Assembly (NCBI GenBank): GCA_903898675.1
Contig: CAIUGM010000014.1
Location: forward strand, 248,001 to 312,000
DNA: 64,000 nt
Direction: 5' to 3'
From: an uncultured Verrucomicrobiota bacterium
GTDB taxonomy: Bacteria; Verrucomicrobiota; Verrucomicrobiia; Opitutales; Opitutaceae
Shown here: positions 36,029 through 43,586 of the stretch, piece by piece
Layout of the letters: the number at the start of each line of letters is the position of its first letter
Position numbering within the stretch: position 1 is the first letter of the stretch
Program-made: the position numbers and the translations under genes
Notes under the pieces: model-generated
Told to the model about the DNA's origin: nothing
Databases searched by the model: none
Seen by the model: only the letters and a program-made list of their open reading frames with translations

Positions 36029-37477
36029 CTACGGGCGCGGCTTGCGGATGGATTCAAGGGCCGCGAGCGCCGCGGTGCGGGCGGTGGCATGGTCGACCAG
36101 CGGGTGCGGATAATTGCCGCCCAGCTGCACGCCGGCTGCGGCCAGCACATCCATCGGCGCCTCCCAGGGCCGGAACATAAACTCGACCGGCAGCCCGGCC
36201 AGCTCCGGCACCCAGCGCCGGACGTAGTCGCCCTGCGGGTCAAACTTCAGCCCCTGCAGGATCGGGTTGAAAATCCGGAAGTATGGCGCGGCGTCCGCCC
36301 CGCAGCCGGCGGTCCACTGCCAGCCGAGCGTGTTGCCCGCGAGGTCGGCATCCACCAGCGTATCCCAGAACCAGGCGGCGCCGTCCTGCCACGACAGCCG
36401 CAGGTGCTTCACGAGAAACGAGGCCACGATCATGCGGACGCGGTTGTGCATCCAGCCGGTCGCCCAGAGCTGACGCAGGCCGGCATCGACAATCGGGTAG
36501 CCGGTGAGCCCCTGCTGCCACGCGTGCAGCTGGGCCGCGTTTTTCTGCCAGGGAAACGCCGCAAACTCCGCGCGCAGCGGCTGCTCCGGCGTGTGCGGAT
36601 AATGAAAAAGCAGGTGGTGGGCGAACTCGCGCCAGCCGACTTCGCTGAGAAAGACCTGCCCGCCGCGGTTGGCCGGAAAAACGCCGGTGTCCTTGGAGAG
36701 CGCCCGCACCGCCGCCCAGATCTGGCGCGGGCCGATTTCGCCGAAATGCAGGTACGGCGAAAGCGCGGACGTGCCGTCGATCCCCGGAAAGTTGCGCTGG
36801 TCCGCATAGGCCTCGACCGCCCGGGTGGTGAAGTTCTTCAGCCGTTTCAGGGCCGCCGCCTCGCCGGGCACCCACGCCGCCGCCAGGCCGGTGTCCCACT
36901 TGATCTTGGGCAGCAGATCGAGCGTCGCGAGATCGAGTGACGCCGGCCACTGCCCGGGTACGGCGAGGTTCCCCGGCGGCAGTTTCACCGGCTCCTCGAC
37001 CGGCAGGGTCTGGCAATGCTTCCAGAAGGGCGTGAACACCTGGAACGGCAGGCCCGATTTGTTCTGCACCGTGTGCGGCTCGAAGAGCAGCGCGGAGTTG
37101 AAACTCTTGGCCTCGATCCCCGCCGCCAGCAGGCCGGCCTTGAGCGCCTTGTCCCGGGCGATGCTCGCCGGCTCGTAGCGGCGGTTCCAGTGGACCGCGG
37201 TCGCGCCGGTCTGTTTGACCAGGCCGGCTAGGACCGGTGCGCTTTCACCGCGCGCCAGCAGCAGCCGTGATCCGCGGGCGCGCAGGGCTTCGTCCAAGCG
37301 GAGCAGCGAGTGATGCAGCCACCAGCGCGACGCCCCGCCCATTGGCCAGCGGCCCTCGCCGGCGTCATCAAGCACATAGACGGGAACGACGGCCCCGCCG
37401 CGCTGCATGGCGGCGGTGAGCGCCGGGTTGTCGTGCAGCCGCAAATCCTGCCTGAACCAGACGATCGTTACGGACAT
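36029..37477 (-). CDS. phrB: Deoxyribodipyrimidine photolyase, class I
   Basis: A 482-residue enzyme that uses light and FADH- to split cyclobutane pyrimidine dimers in DNA. The N-terminal antenna domain starts 'TIVWFRQDLRLHDNPAL'. The C-terminal FAD-binding domain has 'WREFAHHLLFHYPHTPEQPL', 'ATGWMHNRVRMIVASFLVKH' and 'DADLAGNTLGWQWTAGCGAD', all typical of class I. Length is normal. It starts 14 bp after glgA and is followed 8 bp later by the Fe-S photolyase, which gives the operon repair of both main UV lesions. Confidence 0.95.
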   Translation of the reverse strand: MSVTIVWFRQDLRLHDNPALTAAMQRGGAVVPVYVLDDAGEGRWPMGGASRWWLHHSLLRLDEALRARGSRLLLARGESAPVLAGLVKQTGATAVHWNRRYEPASIARDKALKAGLLAAGIEAKSFNSALLFEPHTVQNKSGLPFQVFTPFWKHCQTLPVEEPVKLPPGNLAVPGQWPASLDLATLDLLPKIKWDTGLAAAWVPGEAAALKRLKNFTTRAVEAYADQRNFPGIDGTSALSPYLHFGEIGPRQIWAAVRALSKDTGVFPANRGGQVFLSEVGWREFAHHLLFHYPHTPEQPLRAEFAAFPWQKNAAQLHAWQQGLTGYPIVDAGLRQLWATGWMHNRVRMIVASFLVKHLRLSWQDGAAWFWDTLVDADLAGNTLGWQWTAGCGADAAPYFRIFNPILQGLKFDPQGDYVRRWVPELAGLPVEFMFRPWEAPMDVLAAAGVQLGGNYPHPLVDHATARTAALAALESIRKPRP

Positions 37478-37491
37478 CAGGCACCCTTAGC

Positions 37492-38934
37492 TCAAAGTGC
37501 CTCGGTGTAAAGTTGCTCGTAGGCCGCGACCGCGTTGGTCCACGAAAAATCCCGGGCCATCGCGCGCTGCTGTACGGCGGCGTAGTGGGCCTTGTCCTCG
37601 TAGAGGGCCAGGGCGCGGCGCAGGCCGGCGTCGAACTCCTCCTGCTTGGGCGCAAACATGATGCCGGTGCCGCCGTCCGGGTTGACCGCGACATCGGTCA
37701 CGGTGTCCAGGAGCCCGCCCACATTGCTGACCAGCGGGACCGTGCCGTAGGCCTGGCTGTACATCTGGTTCAGGCCGCAGGGCTCGAAGAGCGACGGCAT
37801 CAAAAAGAAATCCGATCCCGCCTCCACCAGGTGGCTCATGGCCTCGTCGAGGCGCACCGCCACCCCGACCTTGGCCGGCAGGGACGCGGCAAACTCGCGG
37901 ATCGACTGCTCGTACTTCTTCTCGCCGCCGCCGAGGATGACCAGCCGGCAGTTTTCCTTCGCGAAAAAATCCTTGGCCGCGAGCACGAGGTCGAGGCCCT
38001 TGGCCGGCGTGAACCGGCACACCATGCCGAAAACCGGGCCCTTGAACTTGCTGTTCCAGCCGAATTCCTTGAGCAGCTTCGCGCGGCAGGCCGTCTTGCC
38101 GGTCAGGTCGGCGGCGGTGAAGCGCGCCGGCAGGCTGGCGTCGATGGCCGGGTTCCAGACCGCCGTGTCGATGCCGTTGAGCAGGCCGTGGAGATCGTCC
38201 AGCCGGGTGCGGATGACGCCATCCATGCCGTTGCCGAACTCCGGCGTCTGGATCTCTTTGGCGTAATTCGGGCTCACCGTGGTGACCTTGTCCGCATAGA
38301 CGATGCCGCCCTTGAGCATGCACATCTGGTCGTAGTACTCCAGGCCGTCGATCGTCATCAGGTCCTCCGGCAGGTTGGCCAGCGCGAAGGCCTTCCGGGG
38401 AAACACGCCCTGATAGGCGATGTTGTGGATCGTGAAGACGGTCTTGAGCGCCAGCGTGACGTCATACCGGCGCTCCGCCTCGCGGAGGAAAAGCGGCAGC
38501 ATGCCCGTCTGCCAGTCGTGGCTGTGCACGATGTCGGCCTTGAAATCAGTCAGGCGCAGCAGCTCGACCACGGCCTTCTGGAAGAAAATGAAGCGGGCGT
38601 CGTTATCGTCGTAGTCGCGCTCGCCGGTCCAGTAAGGCAGCTTCCGGTCGAAAAATTCCTCGCGGCAGATGAGGTAAAGCGTGAGGCCGGGCCGGGGCTT
38701 CAGGGTGTAGACGTCGCCCGACAGGAAGGTGTCGCCCATCTCGATCTTCAGCTTGTGGCTGAACTTCATGTCCTTGACGTGCGGGCCGTCGAGCACCGAG
38801 CGGTAGCCGGGCATGAAGACGGCCAGCTCGTGGCCCCGGTCCGCCAGGGCACCGGTGAGCGCGGCGACCGCGTCGGCCAGGCCGCCGGTCTTGAGATAGG
38901 GGAACATCTCGCTAGCTGCGTGGACAATTCGCAT
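37492..38934 (-). CDS. glgA: Glycogen synthase (ADP-glucose starch glucosyltransferase)
   Basis: A 480-residue GT5 enzyme that elongates glycogen from ADP-glucose. The ATG at 38934 gives the standard start MRIVHAASEMFPYLKTGGLA with the K-T-G-G-L ADP-glucose site. The frame is open 9 codons further, without family match. Other motifs are 'IVHSHDWQTGMLPLFL', 'FTIHNIAYQGVF', and in the C-terminal Rossmann domain 'SLFEPCGLNQMYSQAYGTVP'. It is the first gene of an unusual operon with two photolyases and diverges from rnr. Confidence 0.95.
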   Translation of the reverse strand: MRIVHAASEMFPYLKTGGLADAVAALTGALADRGHELAVFMPGYRSVLDGPHVKDMKFSHKLKIEMGDTFLSGDVYTLKPRPGLTLYLICREEFFDRKLPYWTGERDYDDNDARFIFFQKAVVELLRLTDFKADIVHSHDWQTGMLPLFLREAERRYDVTLALKTVFTIHNIAYQGVFPRKAFALANLPEDLMTIDGLEYYDQMCMLKGGIVYADKVTTVSPNYAKEIQTPEFGNGMDGVIRTRLDDLHGLLNGIDTAVWNPAIDASLPARFTAADLTGKTACRAKLLKEFGWNSKFKGPVFGMVCRFTPAKGLDLVLAAKDFFAKENCRLVILGGGEKKYEQSIREFAASLPAKVGVAVRLDEAMSHLVEAGSDFFLMPSLFEPCGLNQMYSQAYGTVPLVSNVGGLLDTVTDVAVNPDGGTGIMFAPKQEEFDAGLRRALALYEDKAHYAAVQQRAMARDFSWTNAVAAYEQLYTEAL

Positions 38935-39029
38935 GTTGCAACAATATGGACCCTGACGCATCGTACCACTAGAAAATCTTGGGCCTGATTCGCCGTGGTA
39001 ACGTTTACCGGCCCGCCCAAGCCTTCCCT

Positions 39030-41276
39030 ATGAGTTATTCCGACCGCCTGTTATCCCATCTTAAGCGCCGTGGCTATGTCCCGGTGTCCGCCGATGCCAT
39101 TGCCAAGGAGTGGCGCCTCAGCCCCAAGGACCGCCGCAAGTTCACCGAACAGATCGACGATCTCCTGATCGCCGGCAAAATCGTCATCATCAAGGGCGAC
39201 CGCCTCTGCGTCCCGCAGGAAGCCGACCTGGTAACCGGCAAGATCAATTTCCGCCAGAAGGGCTCCGCCATGGTGTTTCCCGAGGTGAAAGTCACCGAGC
39301 CGCGCAAGCCCGCCATCTTCATCGCGTCCGAGGACACCGGCGTCGCACTGCAGGGCGACACGGTGGTCGTCCGGCTGCGTTCGCCCAAGGAGCGCGACTT
39401 CCCCCACTTCCTCAAGCCCGGCGAACACGCCGGCCGCGTGATCAAGATCCTCGCCCGCGGCACCGCCACCCTCACCGGCACGCTGCAGCGCGGCCGCACC
39501 TATTTTTATGTCGTCTCGGACGACCCGCGGATGGGCCATGACATCATCGTCGCCGATCCCGCCAAGGGCGGACTGAAACCGCCTGCCGTCGTCGGCGACA
39601 AGGTCGTCGTCCAGCTCAACGAGTGGAACGACCGGCAGCAAAATCCCGACGGCGTGATCGTGGAACGCCTGGGCCGCACCTTCGAGCCGCGCGCCGAGCT
39701 CGCCGCCATCTACCACAAGTACAACCTCACCCCGGTCTTCCCGCCCGAGGTGGTCCGCGAGGCCGCCGCCCTGCCCAGTGTCGTTGGCCCGGCCGACCTC
39801 GAGGGCCGCCGTGACTACCGCCAGATCCCGACCTTCACCATCGACCCGGACGACGCCAAGGATTTCGACGACGCGCTCTCCATGGAATACCTGGAAAACG
39901 GCGACATCCGGATCGGCGTCCACATCGCCGATGTCAGCCACTACGTGAAGCCCGGCACCGCGCTTGACCGCGAGGCCCAGCAGCGCGGCAACTCCACCTA
40001 CCTCGTCGGCACGGTGGTGCCGATGCTGCCCGAGAAACTCTCCAACGGCCTCTGCTCGCTCGTCGAGGCGCAGGACCGCCTGACCAAGGCCGTGCTGTTC
40101 ACCTTTACGGCGGCCGGCCGGCTCAAGGAAACCAACTACGCCAACACCGTCATCCGCAGCATCAAGCGCATGACCTACAAGCAGGCCTTCGCCCTGATGT
40201 TCGAGGACAACTTCGACAAGATCCGCGCGCTGCCCCTCCCCGCCGCCCACCAGACGGGCGCGACCGGCCGCGCGTTCAACGGCCTGTCCGACGCGGAACT
40301 CACGGACCTGCAAAAATGGGTCCGCCAGCTCTGGACCATCGGCAGCAAGATCCGCCGCGAACGCATGAAGGCGGGCAGCCTCGACCTCGACATGCCCGAG
40401 ACCAAGATCTTCGTCGACGCCGAGGGCTACGCCGATCGCATCGAGCTCATCCACAACGACGAGAGCCACCAACTCATCGAGGAATACATGCTGATGGCCA
40501 ACGAGGCCGTGGCCCGGATCACCCGCGGCCACCAGCTGCCCTCGGTCTACCGCACGCACGACGATCCCGACGAGGCGAAGCTGGGCGATTTCCGGCAGTT
40601 CCTCACCACCTTCAACCTCAAGGTGGGCGACCTGACCAACCGCGACGAGGTGGTCCGGCTCCTCGCGCTGCTCAAGGAGCACCCGCAGGGCTACATCCTG
40701 CGCACCCAGCTGCTCCGCTCGATGCGCAAGGCCGGCTACCGCGCCACCCCCGACGGCCACTACGGCCTCAACAAGACGGACTACACTCATTTCACGTCGC
40801 CGATCCGGCGTTACGCCGACCTCGTGGTGCACCGGGTTTTTGACACCTACCTGATCAAACACCTCGGCTATCCGGCCGCCGGCGGCACGCCGGGCTATCG
40901 GGCGTCGCACGTCGACAGCCTCGCCGAGCACCTGAGCCTCACCGAGATCAACAGCACCGAGGCCGAGCGCGATTCGGTGAAGGTGAAGCTCATGGAGTAT
41001 TTCGAACGCGAGGCGGAGCGGAAAAAGAAGACGGAGTTCACCGCCATAATCACCGACGTGCGCAACCACGGCTTCTTCATCGAGGTGGCCGAGGCCGGCG
41101 CGTTCGGCATGGTGCCGGTGTCGTCGCTCAAGGATGACTTCTATGTCCTGAATCCGGCCGGCACGGCCTTCATCGGCCGCAAGACCAAGCGGAAGTTCGA
41201 GCTCGGCCACAAGGTCCAGGTCGTCGTCGACAAGGTCGACCGCCAGAAGCGGCTGATAGATTTCACGGTGCCGTGA
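39030..41276 (+). CDS. rnr: Ribonuclease R
   Basis: A 748-residue 3'-5' exoribonuclease that degrades structured RNA. The ATG at 39030 (MSYSDRLLSHLKRRGYVPVS) is chosen over upstream non-ATG starts. Order: an N-terminal helix-turn-helix-like segment, cold-shock domains, the RNB catalytic domain with 'IDPDDAKDFDDALSMEYLE' supplying the metal-binding aspartates, 'YTHFTSPIRRYADLVVHRVF', and a C-terminal S1 domain ('FTAIITDVRNHGFFIEVAEA'). Length is usual for RNase R without a long basic tail. Confidence 0.95.
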   Translation: MSYSDRLLSHLKRRGYVPVSADAIAKEWRLSPKDRRKFTEQIDDLLIAGKIVIIKGDRLCVPQEADLVTGKINFRQKGSAMVFPEVKVTEPRKPAIFIASEDTGVALQGDTVVVRLRSPKERDFPHFLKPGEHAGRVIKILARGTATLTGTLQRGRTYFYVVSDDPRMGHDIIVADPAKGGLKPPAVVGDKVVVQLNEWNDRQQNPDGVIVERLGRTFEPRAELAAIYHKYNLTPVFPPEVVREAAALPSVVGPADLEGRRDYRQIPTFTIDPDDAKDFDDALSMEYLENGDIRIGVHIADVSHYVKPGTALDREAQQRGNSTYLVGTVVPMLPEKLSNGLCSLVEAQDRLTKAVLFTFTAAGRLKETNYANTVIRSIKRMTYKQAFALMFEDNFDKIRALPLPAAHQTGATGRAFNGLSDAELTDLQKWVRQLWTIGSKIRRERMKAGSLDLDMPETKIFVDAEGYADRIELIHNDESHQLIEEYMLMANEAVARITRGHQLPSVYRTHDDPDEAKLGDFRQFLTTFNLKVGDLTNRDEVVRLLALLKEHPQGYILRTQLLRSMRKAGYRATPDGHYGLNKTDYTHFTSPIRRYADLVVHRVFDTYLIKHLGYPAAGGTPGYRASHVDSLAEHLSLTEINSTEAERDSVKVKLMEYFEREAERKKKTEFTAIITDVRNHGFFIEVAEAGAFGMVPVSSLKDDFYVLNPAGTAFIGRKTKRKFELGHKVQVVVDKVDRQKRLIDFTVP

Positions 41277-41304
41277 AGTTTGGATTGAGCGGACCGACTG
41301 TTCG

Positions 41305-41383
41305 GTAGCCGCGCTTGAGCTTGCGAAAGGGTGGTCCGAGCGCGCGGCCGACCACGTTGTCGCCAAGCTCCAACGCGGCTACC
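41305..41383 (+). repeat. 79-bp palindromic repeat, copy 1 (GTAGCC family)
   Basis: Starts GTAGCCGCGCTTGAGC and ends CTCCAACGCGGCTAC. It is homologous along its length to the reverse complement of the copy at 41996-42074, so the two face each other across the DUF5069 gene. It may form a long hairpin at the end of the rnr transcript. Confidence 0.75.
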
Positions 41384-41465
41384 CATAAGCTGAAGCAAGG
41401 TCGTCCCTCCCCTCTCCCCCCGGTTGCTTTTACCGCCTTTGTGCCTTCTGTGGCGGAATCCTTCC

Positions 41466-41993
41466 ATGAAACACTACGACTTCGCCGACAAATTCCGCGC
41501 CCTGTACGACAAGGCGGTCAAACAATACGCCGCCGGACTGCGCGACCAGCCGGCCTATTTCACCGCCGACGAGCAGGCCTTTCTCGCCGCCAACGGAATC
41601 ACTGTGCAGGCGATGTACGACTATGCCGAGGACCACAACAACGGCGGCGAGCCGGGCTACGACCGGGCGCTAGAGATCGAGACCATCCGTCGCGACTACT
41701 TCCTCAATGTCCAGGGCGGCAAAGCGTCGAACACCGTACTCGACGAAGCCAGGATGCCGGCCAAGGACGAGGCCATCAAGGGAATCGCGTGGTTGCCGCG
41801 CATCATCCCCAAGACCAAGGCCAAGCTCCGCGGCGAACTGCCGGCTTCACTCATGTATTCCTGCGGCGGCGACCGGCGCTTCTTCAGGACCCACGATATA
41901 CTCCCCGCCGAATTTCTCAGCCTGGTCTGGCGTCATGAACACAATGACGCCGCGATCGTCGACTGGGTGGTGCAGCGCAGCAGCGCGAAGTGA
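41466..41993 (+). CDS. DUF5069 domain protein
   Basis: A 175-residue cytoplasmic protein of unknown function starting at the ATG at 41466 (MKHYDFADKFRALYDKAV). It matches the DUF5069 pattern found widely in Verrucomicrobiota: 'AFLAANGITVQAMYDYAEDH', 'EIETIRRDYFLNVQGGKASN', and a C-terminal 'FLSLVWRHEHNDAAIVDWV'. No catalytic motif is evident. The gene is closely bracketed by inverted copies of a 79-bp repeat, with the right copy beginning two bases after its stop. Confidence 0.82.
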   Translation: MKHYDFADKFRALYDKAVKQYAAGLRDQPAYFTADEQAFLAANGITVQAMYDYAEDHNNGGEPGYDRALEIETIRRDYFLNVQGGKASNTVLDEARMPAKDEAIKGIAWLPRIIPKTKAKLRGELPASLMYSCGGDRRFFRTHDILPAEFLSLVWRHEHNDAAIVDWVVQRSSAK

Positions 41994-41995
41994 CG

Positions 41996-42074
41996 GTAGC
42001 CGCGTTGGAGCGAAGCGACAAGGTGGCCGGCTGGCGGCCTGAACCACCCTTTCGCGGACTCAAGCGCGGCTACA
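41996..42074 (-). repeat. 79-bp palindromic repeat, copy 2 (GTAGCC family)
   Basis: Reads GTAGCCGCGTTGGAGCGAAG on the plus strand. Its reverse complement aligns with copy 1 (41305-41383), sharing the CGAAAGGGTGGT core and both ends. It starts directly after the DUF5069 stop codon, next to the 3' end of the membrane protein gene on the other strand. Confidence 0.75.
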
Positions 42075-42101
42075 GAAACAATTATAGCGTTCCTTCCGGC
42101 C

Positions 42102-43586
42102 TCACTTCCCGCGGAATTCCTTCAGCTTCCGCAGGTCGATCACGAGGTCGTAAGCCTTGGCGTCGGGCACGTCGCGGCCGGACTTGAAGGTGTAGCTGAC
42201 CCCGGGCGGCAGCTTGCCGGGAAACCGCTGGTAGAGGGCGGCCTTGAACATTTCCCGGGGCGCCCAGTCCGAGTCGGTGGTGAGCGAACCGAACTCATCC
42301 ACAAACATGCGCTCGGTCGACCGGTCGTCGGGACCCGGGGTGATGACGTAGACCTTCGGTGCCTTGGAAAAATCCAACCGCTCGACGACATTGCGGACCA
42401 TCTCCCATTCGTGACCCTGGGGCACGGCCACCAGCAGGTAGCTGTTCTGGTGGGCGGCGATCGCCGCCGTTAACACCATCACGCCCAGCATGGCATAGTG
42501 CAGGACCGGCTTGATCCGGCCGGCTGCGAGCAGGGAGCGCAGGGTGTAGACGACCATGACCAGCACGAGGCCGGACAGGCCGTAAAGCACCCGGTAGCCG
42601 ATGGAGCGCTCGGCGGCCACGAGGCTGACGGCGTGGACGGCAAACGGGACGAACAGCAGGCAGACCAGCCATTTCTTCTTCACCGCGTCCCCCAGCCGGG
42701 CGACATCCTGGCGGTAACCGTAGCCGATCAGGGCGGCGACCCCGACGACCGAGCCCCAGAACACGACGGCGCCGGTATTGAAATTATCGCGCAGCGAATA
42801 AAGCGCGAGGGCGTTGGGCAAAGGCTGCCAGAGAAACCACGCGAACTTGGTGAACGGATTGGTCTCGAACTGCATCCGGGCGGACTCGTGGAAGACCCCG
42901 TTGCTGAAAAGCATTTTGACGAGGAGAAAACTGCCGAGCAACCCGGTCATCATCGCGAGCACATGGGTGGTGAACCAGCGCAGGTCAATGTACGGCTCCC
43001 GTCCCGAGCGGACGAGCAGCACGGCGGCGATAGGAACCAAGGCAAAAAGGGCGTCCGGTTGATAGATCAATCCGGCCAGGCCGTAGATCATGGCGCCGCC
43101 GACGAGCGCGACCGCGCGTTTCAGCCCGCCGCGTTCGAGCTCGGCCTCGATCGCGGCAAAGCCCGCCAGCGAAAGCAGCACCGCCAGCGCCCACGGCCAG
43201 CCAATGGCCCAGCTGACGGTAATCTGGGCGGCCGGGAGCAGCGTGACGCCCAGTCCCACCGCCGCCGCCTCGATCTCCGTCCAGCCCGACTGATAAAGCT
43301 GCCGCCAGAGCGCGAGCCCGAGGATCGTCAGCAGCAGCACGCCACCGAGCCGCGGCCACTGCAGGTTGTCCACCTCGTCGATCTTGGCGAAGGACGACTC
43401 CAGCAGCGCGCCGAAAAGTGGCCGGCCGACCGAAGCGGAAAACCGCACGATCTTGCCCGGTTCCTCCCGCGCCTCGCGCATCTGCGCATAGTCGTCGCGC
43501 ATGCCGAACTCGCTGAAAATGGTCTGCCAATAGACCACCAGCGGGGTGAGCAGCAGAATATAAAAACAAATGCGCGTACGGGTCAT
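42102..43586 (-). CDS. Polytopic membrane protein, possible GT-C glycosyltransferase
   Basis: A 494-residue protein with about ten predicted membrane helices. The first helix is followed by 'SEFGMRDDYAQMREA', an Asp-Asp pair in the first outer loop as in GT-C/GtrII-type glycosyltransferases. The C-terminal about 110 residues ('KAPKVYVITPGPDDRSTERM') are soluble. The start codon overlaps the stop of the family B polymerase gene (ATGA), so the two are translated together. The polymerase pairing does not explain its job, and the glycosyltransferase idea rests on topology and the acidic pair only. Confidence 0.6.
   Translation of the reverse strand: MTRTRICFYILLLTPLVVYWQTIFSEFGMRDDYAQMREAREEPGKIVRFSASVGRPLFGALLESSFAKIDEVDNLQWPRLGGVLLLTILGLALWRQLYQSGWTEIEAAAVGLGVTLLPAAQITVSWAIGWPWALAVLLSLAGFAAIEAELERGGLKRAVALVGGAMIYGLAGLIYQPDALFALVPIAAVLLVRSGREPYIDLRWFTTHVLAMMTGLLGSFLLVKMLFSNGVFHESARMQFETNPFTKFAWFLWQPLPNALALYSLRDNFNTGAVVFWGSVVGVAALIGYGYRQDVARLGDAVKKKWLVCLLFVPFAVHAVSLVAAERSIGYRVLYGLSGLVLVMVVYTLRSLLAAGRIKPVLHYAMLGVMVLTAAIAAHQNSYLLVAVPQGHEWEMVRNVVERLDFSKAPKVYVITPGPDDRSTERMFVDEFGSLTTDSDWAPREMFKAALYQRFPGKLPPGVSYTFKSGRDVPDAKAYDLVIDLRKLKEFRGK

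Noticed and set aside
39051-41366. Long open frame on the minus strand, 771 codons
   Set aside because: It mirrors ribonuclease R. Its product is His/Asp/Glu/Val-rich without any family motif, while the plus-strand frame has all RNase R domains.
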